From the NCBI RefSeq assembly GCF_014287585.1, contig NZ_JACOOJ010000024.1:1-64000 (forward strand): a DNA stretch of 64,000 bases. Reading direction: 5' to 3'. The position numbers were made by a program, and so were the translations under genes. The notes under the pieces were generated by a model. That model did not search any database and was not told where the DNA came from. It was given only the letters and a program-made list of their open reading frames with translations. Position 1 is the first letter of the stretch, and every line of letters begins with the position of its first letter. This DNA comes from Parabacteroides hominis (lineage in GTDB: Bacteria > Bacteroidota > Bacteroidia > Bacteroidales > Tannerellaceae). Below, in pieces: positions 8,319 through 18,795 of this stretch.

Positions 8319-9245
8319 TCAGACCACTTTCAATCCCGCTTGCAGCGTACGCATCTCTTTTGGAACAGATTTCTTGATGCTTTCGATCAGAATACCTGCG
8401 ACCGAATGCCGGATAAAATCTTTGCGGGTTACCCAAACGATTTCACGTGCCGGTTTGGGGATGGCAAACGGGCGTACCAGTTCTTTTTGTTGTTCGCTTA
8501 ACTGATAGGTTGCCAGCTCCGGAATGAAAGTGACGCCGTTGCCGCTTTCTACCATACGCATAAAAGTTTCCAGACTTCCTAAACGGTAAGCAGCCTGACG
8601 GAGTTTGACCTTTTCCATCTGGCAGAAACGCATCAACTGATCGCGGAAACAATGTCCTTCATCTAATAGCCAAAGACGTTCGTCGCTGATATCGGCGGAA
8701 CGGACCATCTCTTTTTTGAACACGCTTTCGTTGCGGGCTACATAAGCATAAAACTGTTCGTAGTATAGAATGTCTCCCTGTATCTGCATCTCTGTCGGTT
8801 GGTTTGCGATGATGGCAGCGTCTATCTCGCCGTTCAGGAGGGCTTTCATTGTAGGGGCCGTTTGCATTTCCAGGATGCGGATATCCAGATCGGGGTGCTT
8901 CTCCGATACTTGCTGGAAAAAGCGGGGGAGCAGATAAGGAGCGATTGTCGGTAACACTGCGAGGCGGAACGTCCCTTTCAAAGACTGTTCTTCTTCGTTT
9001 ACAATATCTTTAATGAGAGAAGTCTGGTAGAGGACGACACGTGCCTGGTCGATCACCTTACGGCCGGCAGGGGTAGGGCAGACCGGCTGGATATTGCGGT
9101 CGAAAAGTTTCACGCCCAATTCATCTTCCAGTTTCTGGATCATCATGCTTAATGTGGGTTGAGTTACACGGCAATGTTCTGCAGCTTTGGCAAAATGGCG
9201 GTAGGTGTCTACAGCCAGGATGTATTCGAGTTGTTGTATGTTCAT
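8319..9245 (-). CDS. oxyR: OxyR-type LysR-family peroxide sensor and regulator
   Basis: A 308-residue LysR regulator. The N-terminal winged helix (MNIQQLEYILAVDTYRHFAKAAEHCRVTQPTLSMM...) is followed by the effector domain with the OxyR redox pair: Cys199 in DEGHCFRDQ and Cys208 in MRFCQMEK, the same numbers as in Escherichia coli OxyR. Oxidation by peroxide forms a disulfide that activates transcription of defence genes; dps, some 22 kb away in this window, is a usual target in Bacteroides. The gene starts only five bases after the hybrid sensor gene ends on the same strand, so it may be read from the sensor transcript as well. Confidence 0.93.
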   Translation of the reverse strand: MNIQQLEYILAVDTYRHFAKAAEHCRVTQPTLSMMIQKLEDELGVKLFDRNIQPVCPTPAGRKVIDQARVVLYQTSLIKDIVNEEEQSLKGTFRLAVLPTIAPYLLPRFFQQVSEKHPDLDIRILEMQTAPTMKALLNGEIDAAIIANQPTEMQIQGDILYYEQFYAYVARNESVFKKEMVRSADISDERLWLLDEGHCFRDQLMRFCQMEKVKLRQAAYRLGSLETFMRMVESGNGVTFIPELATYQLSEQQKELVRPFAIPKPAREIVWVTRKDFIRHSVAGILIESIKKSVPKEMRTLQAGLKVV

Positions 9246-9250
9246 AATCG

Positions 9251-12200
9251 TTATTCAATTGTTTTGTTTATAAATTCTTTTGGCAGCATTCCAAATTGTT
9301 TCTGGAAACATTTGGAAAAATAAGAGGGATTGGTAAATCCCACCTGATAGCAAATCTCGTTAACTCTGTATTTTCGGGTAGCCAACAGTTGGGCTGCCTT
9401 CTTTAGACGGACGACTTGTATCAGTTCGTTCGGAGTCATTCCGACCAGATTCTTAATCTTTGTAAAAAGGCCGGAACGGCTGATTCCCAACTCTTCTGCA
9501 AGTTGGTTTATTGAAAAATCCATGTTTGAAAAGTTTTTCTCTATACATTCGTCCAACTTCGCAAGAAAATCTTTATCTGCATCGTTGCCGGCGATGCTGT
9601 CTAACTGGACAAAAGGCATCTCTGAAAATTTTTTCCGGAGTTCTTTGCGTGATTCAATCAAATTTTCGACTTGCGCACGCAAGACTTGCAACGAAAAAGG
9701 TTTTTCCAGATAGGCATCCGCCTTATTACGGATGCCGGATAATTTGGAAAAATTGTCTGTTTTTGCCGTTAATAAGACTAAGGGTATATGGCTATATGAA
9801 AGATTGGACTTAATCTCTCTGCAGAATGCGATACCATCCATTACCGGCATCATGACGTCACTTATGATCAAGTCTACCGGATGGCTTTTCAGTATATCCA
9901 AGCCCACTTGCCCGTTTTCTGCAGCTAAAATATGGTACGAAGATACGAAACTGTCTTGTAAAAACATACGTAAATCGGAATTGTCTTCTACGATAAGTAG
10001 TGTAGGAGAAGAAATCTGGTTCGTTTTTTCGGTTTCTTCAGGAATGGTTATTTTTTCCGGAAGTACATCGGATGGCAGATCGATTCGGCTGGCATTTTTG
10101 TCCTGTTCTTGCCGGATTGGGAGCGTCAGGATAAAAGTTGTATATTCGTTTGCGACGCTCTCTACTTCGATCATTCCATGATGGGCATCCGTGAGCAGTT
10201 TGGCTAACGAAAGCCCCAGGCCTGTGCCGGGCTTGCTGTTCTGGGATATCTGGTAGAACGGCAGGAAAATGTTTTTCTGTTCTTGTTCGGAAATACCCCG
10301 ACCGTTATCGGTCACTTTGATTGTTAGCAGCTTGTCTGTAGAGCTACATTCGATTACGATCTTATCTTTGGTATACTTGAGCGCGTTTGTCAGGAGGTTA
10401 CTGATGATCTTCGTCACGGCTTCCGCATCCACGTCGGCTGTCACAGTCTTGCCTTCCATTAGTATTGAGATGGTTATGCCGCTTTGTTCCGCCATCGGTT
10501 TGAAACGAATATACAGGTTTTGCAACAGTTCGGCGATGTTCTGTTTGGAGAAACGGATAATGAATGCGTTTTGTTCCGCTTTCCTGAAATCCAACAACTG
10601 GTTGATGAGCGACAAAAGTCGTTGGCTGTTTCTGTCTATGATTTTCAGATTGTTCTGTAGAGCAGGGGGCAAAGTTTTCAGATTGTCCATGATTTTCTCC
10701 AACGGGCCGATGATTAGAGATACCGGTGTTCGGATTTCGTGGGCGATAAGCGTGAAGAAGTTGATTTTAGCATCGTGCAGTTCTTTTTCTTTTTCTGTCC
10801 GAAGTTGCCGGATTCGTGCATTTTGGCGGCGTTCGGTTCGCTTGCGGTTCAAATAGATCAGGCTCCCCGTCAGACTAAACAACAGGAGTATGTAGACAAT
10901 GTAGGCGGCTGTTGTTTTCCAGAAAGGAGGATGGATCATGATCGTTAATGAAGTCCCTTCTTCATTCCAGTTGCCATCGTTATTGGATGCTTTTATTTTT
11001 AAGGTGTATGTGCCGGCTGGCAGGTTGGTGTAGGTCGCTTTGCGCTGGTTACCGACAATGTTCCAGTCTTTGTCGAAACCCTCCAGTATGTATTGGTATT
11101 GGTTTTTGACCGGTACGCAGTAACTGAGGGCGGCATATTCCACGCTGAAAACATTCTGGTAATGAGACAACTCTATCTTATTGGTGTGGCTAATCGATTT
11201 CCGCAGGACGCCTTTAGACCGGATTGTTTCGTCTTGATTGAATATTTGGAGATTAGTAATGACTACCGGTGGAATATAGTTGTTTTCGAATGCTACAGTC
11301 GGATTCAGGATGCTGAATCCGTTGATTGTCCCAAGATACAGTAATCCGGATGAAGCCAAAAGCCCGGCTTTCATATTGAACTGGTCGCTTTGCAATCCGT
11401 CACTCTTGAAGAATACACGGTTTTCATTCGTTTCGGGCAGATAGGTGATAAGTCCGTTGGCCGTTGTTATCCATAAATAATTACGCTCAGAGATGATGGT
11501 TCGGATCGAAACGTTGGGAGCTTTCAAGTGCACAGGAATGAATCCTTTTCGTTCTGGGTCGTAGAGGCATAACCCGTCGTCTGTCCCGACCCACAATCTC
11601 TTTTGTGTATCCAAGCAAAAGCAGTTCACTTGATTGCTCGGTAGTGCATACAGCGCGGACCGGTCATATACGAAATGTTCCCATTCATTCGTTTTCGGAT
11701 CAAAGCGGAACAGGCCTTTTCCCCAAGTGGCGAACCAGAGGAAGCCGTCGTCGTCTTGTATGATGTCACTTGTAGTCGTTTGTATGGTCTTTAGGTGTGT
11801 AAAGTTGTCCTGTTCAGGGTTATACAGTGAAATGCCATACATGCTTCCCAGCCATATTTGTCCGTCCCGGTCTTTGAAGATGGAATAGATACTGTTTCCA
11901 TCGATCGAATTGGGATCATTGGGATCGGCAATGTACAGTTTAAATTTTCCTGTTTTTAGGTCCAGTATGTTTAATCCGCCGGAGTAAGTCCCGATCCACA
12001 GTTTGTCTCTGTCCAGGAAAAGTGCATGTATATTATGGTAAGAAAGGCTGTTTTTACCGGTTTCAGGTATGTAGTTGGTGAACGTTTTGGTTCGGGTATT
12101 GAAATGGCTGAGTCCGCCGTCGTCCGTGCCTATCCATATATTCCCATCCCGGTCTTCACAGAAGCGACTGATGATATTCCCGTTAACTGAATTACTGTAA

Positions 12201-13282
12201 ATAGAATGTTTGTAGCCTTCCACATGTTTTTTCTGTGGAGATGAATAGTTGATACCGCCGTAATAAGTCCCGACCCACAATCCTCCTTCCCGGTCTTTAT
12301 ATATCGGATAGGCGAACTTGTTAGACAGGCTTTCATCGTTAAATTCTGTAGCAGTCATAAGGGTTGTTTCCTGTGTTTGTGTGTTGAAAGCAGTCAGACC
12401 GTCATCGGAACTAACTATCAGGATGTCGGGTTGATAGAAGCAGAGAGCATGTACGTGCAGGATGCCGCCATGTGTACCGGGTGCGATATAGGATGTTAGT
12501 TCGTGGGTTTGGAGGTCTATTTTGCAGATTCCGTTGTCCCATGTTCCAAGCCACAGGGAACCGTTGTCGTCTCCTGTTACGGCATAAATGGACAGGTTTT
12601 CGGTTATTTTGTCGGACCCTTTCACCGGAAAAGGTTCGAATGTCTGTCCGTTGTATCTGTTCAGATGTCCTCCCGTAGCTGGCGACATGGCCCATAGAGT
12701 CCCCGTCTTGTCGATATAGAGGCTACTGATCGAATTGGAACATAGGGTGTTCGATTGGTCTGCAGTATGCTGTACCAGTTCGTTCGTTCGATGGTTGAAT
12801 ACAAAAATTCCCTGTCCGAGCGTAGCAAACCAAATATTTCCTTCGCCATCTTCTTGTATGCAACTGATTTGGCTCCTTATCATTTCACCCTCGGATGTCT
12901 GTCTGTCGAAGAATGAGAAAGTCTCCATCTCCGGATCGTATAGATATGCTCCTTCATCAGATCCTACCCAGAAAGAATTACGGCTATCTTCCAGCAATGC
13001 GTAAATATAGTTGTTCCCAAGGCTGGTCGAATCTCCCGGGTTTGTTTGGAATACTTTGAATGTGTAACCATCGAACCGGGAGAGTCCGTTTTCTGTCCCG
13101 AACCACATAAAACCACGACTGTCTTGTGTGATACAACGAACTGTATTGGATGGTAATCCGTCTTCTACTTCGTACTGGATAAAACGGAAAGGTAAAGCTT
13201 GTACCTCTTTTGAAATGAAAGGTAAGAGAAAATAAAAAAGAATGGCGAAAGCGACTTTCTTTATGTCAGACTGTGTTCTCAT
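9251..13282 (-). CDS. Hybrid two-component system sensor-regulator (HTCS) of the neighbouring PUL
   Basis: A 1343-residue one-protein signalling system. It has an N-terminal export signal, then a periplasmic sensor of two beta-propellers built of repeated WxG segments (residues about 25-690) and a Y_Y_Y domain to about 785. One membrane helix (about 791-811, AAYIVYILLLFSLTGSLIYL) follows. Next come a histidine kinase with His848 in AHEIRTPVS and an ATPase domain (NLLTNALKY...DNGRGI...GTGLGLSL), a receiver with Asp1142 in IISDVMMPVMDG, and a C-terminal AraC-type helix-turn-helix (LAEELGISRSGLFTKIKN). It is divergent from susC and should activate that locus on binding an oligosaccharide or glycopeptide in the periplasm. 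Confidence 0.96.
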   Translation of the reverse strand: MRTQSDIKKVAFAILFYFLLPFISKEVQALPFRFIQYEVEDGLPSNTVRCITQDSRGFMWFGTENGLSRFDGYTFKVFQTNPGDSTSLGNNYIYALLEDSRNSFWVGSDEGAYLYDPEMETFSFFDRQTSEGEMIRSQISCIQEDGEGNIWFATLGQGIFVFNHRTNELVQHTADQSNTLCSNSISSLYIDKTGTLWAMSPATGGHLNRYNGQTFEPFPVKGSDKITENLSIYAVTGDDNGSLWLGTWDNGICKIDLQTHELTSYIAPGTHGGILHVHALCFYQPDILIVSSDDGLTAFNTQTQETTLMTATEFNDESLSNKFAYPIYKDREGGLWVGTYYGGINYSSPQKKHVEGYKHSIYSNSVNGNIISRFCEDRDGNIWIGTDDGGLSHFNTRTKTFTNYIPETGKNSLSYHNIHALFLDRDKLWIGTYSGGLNILDLKTGKFKLYIADPNDPNSIDGNSIYSIFKDRDGQIWLGSMYGISLYNPEQDNFTHLKTIQTTTSDIIQDDDGFLWFATWGKGLFRFDPKTNEWEHFVYDRSALYALPSNQVNCFCLDTQKRLWVGTDDGLCLYDPERKGFIPVHLKAPNVSIRTIISERNYLWITTANGLITYLPETNENRVFFKSDGLQSDQFNMKAGLLASSGLLYLGTINGFSILNPTVAFENNYIPPVVITNLQIFNQDETIRSKGVLRKSISHTNKIELSHYQNVFSVEYAALSYCVPVKNQYQYILEGFDKDWNIVGNQRKATYTNLPAGTYTLKIKASNNDGNWNEEGTSLTIMIHPPFWKTTAAYIVYILLLFSLTGSLIYLNRKRTERRQNARIRQLRTEKEKELHDAKINFFTLIAHEIRTPVSLIIGPLEKIMDNLKTLPPALQNNLKIIDRNSQRLLSLINQLLDFRKAEQNAFIIRFSKQNIAELLQNLYIRFKPMAEQSGITISILMEGKTVTADVDAEAVTKIISNLLTNALKYTKDKIVIECSSTDKLLTIKVTDNGRGISEQEQKNIFLPFYQISQNSKPGTGLGLSLAKLLTDAHHGMIEVESVANEYTTFILTLPIRQEQDKNASRIDLPSDVLPEKITIPEETEKTNQISSPTLLIVEDNSDLRMFLQDSFVSSYHILAAENGQVGLDILKSHPVDLIISDVMMPVMDGIAFCREIKSNLSYSHIPLVLLTAKTDNFSKLSGIRNKADAYLEKPFSLQVLRAQVENLIESRKELRKKFSEMPFVQLDSIAGNDADKDFLAKLDECIEKNFSNMDFSINQLAEELGISRSGLFTKIKNLVGMTPNELIQVVRLKKAAQLLATRKYRVNEICYQVGFTNPSYFSKCFQKQFGMLPKEFINKTIE

Positions 13283-13303
13283 ACTGCTTTAAACATATTA
13301 TGA

Positions 13304-13311
13304 CAAAGGTA
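13304..13311 (-). promoter_or_regulatory. Probable HTCS promoter -7 element
   Basis: TACCTTTG on the minus strand, 22 bases before the HTCS start. No good -33 TTTG is seen at the expected distance. The 263-base space to the susC start must also hold the HTCS binding site and the susC promoter; I could not single these out by eye. Confidence 0.45.
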
Positions 13312-13545
13312 GAAAATATATGTTACATTCAGTCTCTAAGAATACAAATAGTGTCTATATAAATGATAAAATCGTCCATGGCTGCAATCTAATATGCTGT
13401 ATATTATTATTATACCGGAAATATTAAGGCTGCTGCCGATTGGACTATTTTTTATTTAGATTGCATTATTTTTCTATAACAAATGTTGAATATCCTTTTC
13501 CTTTGCAAAAACGGACAGGTTATACGATCTAATAATCTATTGTAT

Positions 13546-16500
13546 ATGAAAAAGAGTAAAAAGAACAAATCGCAATGTTTGCGTTCCGATGGAGGCCGAA
13601 GTGCTTTTTTCGGAAACAAGTCCATGCTGGCAGCAATTGGGATGTTGTGTTTATCACCTGTATTTTCTGTAGCGTTCGCTACAGGATCTGATGCTTTGCA
13701 TCAGATGGGTGGTTCTACACAGGTAAAGGAGAGTTTACAACAGCAGAAAAGAGTTACCGGGACTATTGTCGACCAACACGGCGTTTCGATACCCGGCGCC
13801 TCTGTGCAGGTAAAGGGGGTGGTTGTCGGGACTGTGACCGATATTGACGGCAAGTTTGAACTGGAAGTTCCATCGGGTGCCGTTCTTATCGTGTCTTATA
13901 TAGGTATGCAATCCCAAGAAATTTATGTTGGCGACAAAACCGTTTTCGACATAGTATTGCAGGAAAGCAATATCGGTTTGGATGAGGTTGTGGTTGTCGG
14001 TTACGGTACACAAAAGAAAGCGACACTGACTGGTTCCATTTCTACAGTCGGAGGGGAAGATCTGAAAAAGATCGCAGCCGTTAACCTTAGTAATACACTG
14101 GCTGGTAAGACTGCCGGTGTGATTGCTAATACACGTTCGGGTGAACCGGGCGAAGATGGGGCGACTATCCAGATACGTGGCCAGGGTACATTCGGAAGTA
14201 CCAGTCCGCTGATTGTGGTGGACGGTATCGCTGATCGTAGTTTCAGCCGTCTGAATCCGGAAGACATCGAGTCTATCTCTGTGTTGAAAGATGCTTCTGC
14301 AGCCATTTACGGTGCACGTGCCGCCAATGGTGTCATCCTGGTAACGACCAAACGAGGCAAAGAGGGAAGAACTTCCCTGACGTATAACGGTCGTGTCGGT
14401 TTCTCACAGCCTACGCGAGTGCCGAAGATGTTGAATTCTTATCAATATATGACTTATATTAATGAGTACCAGACTGGGCATGGGGCAACACCTACATTTA
14501 CAGATGATGAGGAATCGGGGATTATGCAGCTAACTTGGGCACAGAATGGAGATAATCCCTATCAGTATGCGAACACAAACTGGTGGGATACTGTTGCTAA
14601 AAACTGGGCAACACAGACCGAACACAGTGTCTCTGTTAATGGTGGAAACGATAAGATATCGTTTTATACTTCTGCGCAATATATGTGGCAAGATGCTATT
14701 TATAAAAAAGCAGCTCAGGATTACGGTCAGTATCAATTGACTTCTAATATCGATGCGAAAGTCGGCAAATGGATCAAAATAGGTCTGGATATTCGGGGGC
14801 GTCAGGAAAAACGTACACGTGGCGTGTTTTCCACGAACTATTTGTTTGACTTTCTTATGAAGTGTAAGCCGATTTATGGCGCTTATTCTCCTGACGGGCA
14901 GTATCCACTGGTTGGTATGGAATATGCTTCAACCAACCCGGCGGTGATGGTAACCAGAGATCCGGGAGAAACTAAATATGTATATAATTACTTGAATCTG
15001 AAACCGACTATACGCGTGGATTTGGATTTCCTTACGAAAGGGTTGTATCTGGAAGGATATGCAGCTATGGACTTTATGTTTCGGAACGGAAAAACCATTA
15101 ATCATCCGTATGATGTGTATGAATATGTATCTTCGGGACAGGAAAAGGATAAAGTGTGGGGTGATTATGTGAATCGCCGTGATCAGACCGGAGCAATCAG
15201 TGTCAATCAATGGTCGGACAATTCCACCAGTGTGACTTTGAATGCCCGTTTGGGATATAGCCGTACTTTCGCAGATGATCATAAGGTAGATGCTTTCGTC
15301 GCTTACGAACAGAATAAATATGATTTCGGTAGTGTAGGCGCATACCGGACAAATTATTTGTCAACGACAATACCGGAAATCAATGCCGGTAGTGATAATC
15401 CGGAAGATCAATCAAATAGCGGTTATTCAACCAAAACGGCCCGTCAAAACGTATTTGGGCGTATCAATTATGGATATAAGGATAAATATCTGGCCGAAGT
15501 AACGATGCGTTATGATGGTTCCATGAACTTTGCTCCCGGCCATCGTTGGGGATTGTTCCCAGGTTTCTCTTTAGGCTGGGTAATGTCTGAAGAAACGTTT
15601 TGGGAAAATTTGAAACCAACGATCAATTTCTTTAAATTAAAAGGCTCATGGGGAAAGATGGGTAATGATAATATTACGGCCTTTCAATATTTGTCTCAAT
15701 ATTTATTTAATGAGAGCAGCATACAACTTGGTTCTGTAAATAAGGCCATGTATTTGTCTCGTACAGCAAACCCGGAGGTTACTTGGGAAACTGCCCGCAC
15801 GACAAACCTTGGTTTTTCTTCCCAATTTTTGAATGGTAAGTTTAGTTTAGATGTCGATTATTTCTTCTCTAAGCGTAGTGATATTTTGGCATATCGGAAT
15901 GCTTCCATCCCAAGTTATTCCGGCTTGTCGTTGCCTGCAGAAAATATAGGCAAGATGAATAATAAAGGTATAGAATTTGTCGCTTCTTATCAGGATAAGT
16001 ATGATGAATTTTCCTGGGGAATAACCGGAAACTTTACATTTGCCAAAAATAAGGTTGTTTATCAAGATGAAGCAACGAATAAAGCTGAGTGGCGAATGGT
16101 GACCGGTCATGCTTATGGTGGTATGGAACTGTATCATGCTTTGGGAATTTACCAGACACAGGACCAAATTGATAATTCACCCCATTTGGCTGGAACCCAG
16201 ATTGGAGATTTGCAATATGAAGATCTCAATAAAGACAATGAAATCACGTCTGACGATATGCAATATTATGAAAACTATTCTCCTATACCTAAAATTATTT
16301 ATGGATTTACATTAAATGGTGATTGGAAAGGTATCGATCTGAATATCTTTTTCCAAGGACAGGCCATGGGGCATCAGTTGATTACGCCGACCATGAATAT
16401 GTTGACTGATTTTTATGATGGACGGTGGATCTCAACTAATTCGGCAGAAGAAAATGTTGCAGCCCGTTGGCCACGTGCTTGTATAAATGATTCCGGTTAT

Positions 16501-16797
16501 ATGGATTCCGTCAACGGAGTTTCTTCTACCTGGTGGTTGAGGAATGCTGCATTCCTTCGTCTGAAATCGGTTGAAATCGGTTATACATTGCCTAAAAATG
16601 TTTTGCAGAATATAGGAATAGAACGGGCACGTGTATATCTGAATGCGAATAACCTCTTTACATTAGATCAGATTAAAGTATGTGATCCGGAAGTGGCAAG
16701 TTATTATAATGATGATGGCTATCTGGTTTCTTCCGGAGGTATTTTGGGCTACCCGTTGCAGCGGACTATAAACTTTGGCGTAAGTGTAACATTTTAA
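13546..16797 (+). CDS. SusC/RagA-like TonB-dependent outer-membrane transporter
   Basis: A 1083-residue importer for oligosaccharides or glycopeptides. A long basic signal region (MKKSKKNKSQ... to SVAFA) is followed by a carboxypeptidase-regulatory-like domain (VTGTIVDQHGVSIPGASVQVKG), a plug domain (residues about 125-240, SVLKDASAAIYGARAANGVI) and a 22-strand barrel ending in FGVSVTF, with a C-terminal Phe as in outer-membrane proteins. I choose ATG 13546 because the upstream in-frame ATG 13483 adds residues that do not look like a signal peptide. It is divergent from the HTCS and 13 bases before susD. The substrate is not readable from the barrel; context suggests arabinose-bearing plant glycoprotein. 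Confidence 0.95.
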   Translation: MKKSKKNKSQCLRSDGGRSAFFGNKSMLAAIGMLCLSPVFSVAFATGSDALHQMGGSTQVKESLQQQKRVTGTIVDQHGVSIPGASVQVKGVVVGTVTDIDGKFELEVPSGAVLIVSYIGMQSQEIYVGDKTVFDIVLQESNIGLDEVVVVGYGTQKKATLTGSISTVGGEDLKKIAAVNLSNTLAGKTAGVIANTRSGEPGEDGATIQIRGQGTFGSTSPLIVVDGIADRSFSRLNPEDIESISVLKDASAAIYGARAANGVILVTTKRGKEGRTSLTYNGRVGFSQPTRVPKMLNSYQYMTYINEYQTGHGATPTFTDDEESGIMQLTWAQNGDNPYQYANTNWWDTVAKNWATQTEHSVSVNGGNDKISFYTSAQYMWQDAIYKKAAQDYGQYQLTSNIDAKVGKWIKIGLDIRGRQEKRTRGVFSTNYLFDFLMKCKPIYGAYSPDGQYPLVGMEYASTNPAVMVTRDPGETKYVYNYLNLKPTIRVDLDFLTKGLYLEGYAAMDFMFRNGKTINHPYDVYEYVSSGQEKDKVWGDYVNRRDQTGAISVNQWSDNSTSVTLNARLGYSRTFADDHKVDAFVAYEQNKYDFGSVGAYRTNYLSTTIPEINAGSDNPEDQSNSGYSTKTARQNVFGRINYGYKDKYLAEVTMRYDGSMNFAPGHRWGLFPGFSLGWVMSEETFWENLKPTINFFKLKGSWGKMGNDNITAFQYLSQYLFNESSIQLGSVNKAMYLSRTANPEVTWETARTTNLGFSSQFLNGKFSLDVDYFFSKRSDILAYRNASIPSYSGLSLPAENIGKMNNKGIEFVASYQDKYDEFSWGITGNFTFAKNKVVYQDEATNKAEWRMVTGHAYGGMELYHALGIYQTQDQIDNSPHLAGTQIGDLQYEDLNKDNEITSDDMQYYENYSPIPKIIYGFTLNGDWKGIDLNIFFQGQAMGHQLITPTMNMLTDFYDGRWISTNSAEENVAARWPRACINDSGYMDSVNGVSSTWWLRNAAFLRLKSVEIGYTLPKNVLQNIGIERARVYLNANNLFTLDQIKVCDPEVASYYNDDGYLVSSGGILGYPLQRTINFGVSVTF

Positions 16798-16810
16798 TTA
16801 GTTGGAAATT

Positions 16811-18502
16811 ATGAAGATGAAGAAATATATATTGAGTATGGCTTTTGCCGGCGCATTGATCGGAATATCTTCTTGCGACGTGTTGGACGTTGCTCCGACG
16901 GATTCGTTTACGGACGAGGCTGTTTGGGGAGATTTGGCATTGGCTGAAACCTATTTGAACAATTGTTATTTAAGTGTAGAATCTGAAAGCGCTGAAATTT
17001 CTCGCTTTTCAAGTTTGACGGACGAAGTACATCAGATGCATACCTATTGGACGGAACATGCTTTGGATGGAACTTTGGGACCGGATTATCCTTATTTTGC
17101 GATTGGCTATGGTTCTGGTAAATATGATATGTGGAGCTATTATTATGGAGCGATTAAGAATGTGAATTATTTTCTTGAACACATAGATGACGTTCCGGCC
17201 GAAACGGAAGAGTTTATGAAATGGAGGTCTGATTTGAAGGGGCAAGGGTATTTCCTTCGGGCTTATTTCTACCATATGCTGTATGCTCTATATGGACGTG
17301 TTGTACTGGTTAATCACACGCATGAATTGGATTCCGAATTTACGGAAACCCGTGCAGATTTGGATGAAGTAGGTAATTATATCGTTTCTCAATGCGACAG
17401 TGCTGCGATGTATTTACCAGCAGTTTATAGTTCGGAAGATGATTTGGGGCGTGCGACGAAAGGAGCTGCATTGGCATTGAAGGGACGTGTTCTCTTGTAT
17501 ATGGCAAGTCCATTGTTTGGTTCGCCTTCTTCTGAAAAATGGCAGAAAGCGGCTGATGCGAATAAAGCGGTCATCGATCTGGGGGTTTATTCTTTGCAAG
17601 CTGTTTCAAGCTCGGATGATTATGCCAATTTATTCCTTGATCCTAAAAATCCGGAAGTGATATTCGAAAGGTTGTATGACACGCAATATAAAGTCACAGC
17701 TAACAACCTTTCATTCTTGATGCAGGCTCCATGTGGAACCGGTAGCGGTTTTGGTGGTTGGTGCGCGATGGTTCCGACATTGGAATTGGTAGACCGTTTC
17801 CAATGTGCCGATGGTACGGATTATGAAATAGGGGCAGCGAATGAAATTCCTTGGAATGATCGGGAGATCCGGCTGAAAGCCAATGTCCTGTTGGATGGAG
17901 AACAGTGGGGATATGGAGCGGATAGGCGCAATGTTGAATATTTTCTGCCTGCTGAAGACGGCGTTGTCGCTGGTTTGGACAGTCGTTATGGACCTGCTTA
18001 TTGGAACGCGACTTTGACGGGCTTCTGTATGCGTAAATTCTTGGATCCGAATTATGATACCAATGGTACGCAATCGAATAATACTCCATGGTTTATACTT
18101 CGATTGGCAGAAGTTTACTTGAATTATGCCGAATGCCAACTCGAGTTAGGCAATACAGCCGAGGCTTTAAAATATATTAATATGACACGTGAGCGTGCTT
18201 TGTTGCCCCCTGCTGTCGGAAAAGATATTCGGGCGGAATATGAACAGGAACGTTTGATCGAACTTTGTTTCGAAGGACAACGCTGGTTCGATTTGCGTCG
18301 TTGGAAAAAATTGGAAGAGGTTTACAGTCATCCCCGTTATAGCATGACGATTTGGAAATATAAGGATGGTTCGAAGCTGTATGTAAGAGAAACAGAGCCG
18401 ATCCGGACTATGACGTTTGCCGGAGAGAAAAATTATTGGATGCCGGTTCCTCGTACAGAAAACGAAAAGGCTCCTCAAATCGATTTGCTTCCATACGAAT
18501 AA
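16811..18502 (+). CDS. SusD/RagB-like surface glycan-binding lipoprotein
   Basis: The partner lid of the SusC transporter. The lipoprotein signal (MKMKKYILSMAFAGALIGISSCDV) has its lipobox Cys about 21 residues in. A SusD-like N-terminal TPR domain follows (LALAETYLNNCYLSVE...), then the RagB/SusD C-terminal part (LRLAEVYLNYAECQLELGNTAEAL, RLIELCFEGQRWFDLRRW). ATG 16811 is preferred to the in-frame TTG at 16802. It follows susC by 13 bases. The protein is about 563 residues, a normal length. Confidence 0.95.
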   Translation: MKMKKYILSMAFAGALIGISSCDVLDVAPTDSFTDEAVWGDLALAETYLNNCYLSVESESAEISRFSSLTDEVHQMHTYWTEHALDGTLGPDYPYFAIGYGSGKYDMWSYYYGAIKNVNYFLEHIDDVPAETEEFMKWRSDLKGQGYFLRAYFYHMLYALYGRVVLVNHTHELDSEFTETRADLDEVGNYIVSQCDSAAMYLPAVYSSEDDLGRATKGAALALKGRVLLYMASPLFGSPSSEKWQKAADANKAVIDLGVYSLQAVSSSDDYANLFLDPKNPEVIFERLYDTQYKVTANNLSFLMQAPCGTGSGFGGWCAMVPTLELVDRFQCADGTDYEIGAANEIPWNDREIRLKANVLLDGEQWGYGADRRNVEYFLPAEDGVVAGLDSRYGPAYWNATLTGFCMRKFLDPNYDTNGTQSNNTPWFILRLAEVYLNYAECQLELGNTAEALKYINMTRERALLPPAVGKDIRAEYEQERLIELCFEGQRWFDLRRWKKLEEVYSHPRYSMTIWKYKDGSKLYVRETEPIRTMTFAGEKNYWMPVPRTENEKAPQIDLLPYE

Positions 18503-18530
18503 TTAGATGTTCAATTTGTAAATAACAAAT

Positions 18531-18568
18531 AAGGAGATGTGGCAAATTCCATATTGGTACATCTCCTT
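18531..18568 (+). terminator. Hairpin after susD
   Basis: Perfect 10-bp arms, AAGGAGATGT (18531-18540) and ACATCTCCTT (18559-18568), 28 bases after the susD stop. No U tract follows, so it may weaken rather than stop transcription, or protect the susCD mRNA 3' end. A second inverted repeat, AGCCCAA...TTGGGCT, lies at 18607-18636. The 293-base gap to the next gene has no coding frame. Confidence 0.5.
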
Positions 18569-18795
18569 AAATCTAACACTAAATAAAATAATCCGGTAAG
18601 CATCCGAGCCCAAATGGATGAGCATGGAATTGGGCTTATATGCCTATGCTATAAAAAAGCCTCCTGTATTCCCGTGAAGATTAGGACTTTCGGAAAATAA
18701 AAATAATAGTTTTGAGGTTCATGGTAATATGTTATTATTTAGATAATTATGGATGTGTGAACCTGAATTGTAAAAAATGAAAGAAGATAAATGTT

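Noticed and set aside
16802-16810. TTG start of susD
   Set aside because: ATG 16811 directly precedes the lipoprotein signal; the TTG adds three residues with no support.
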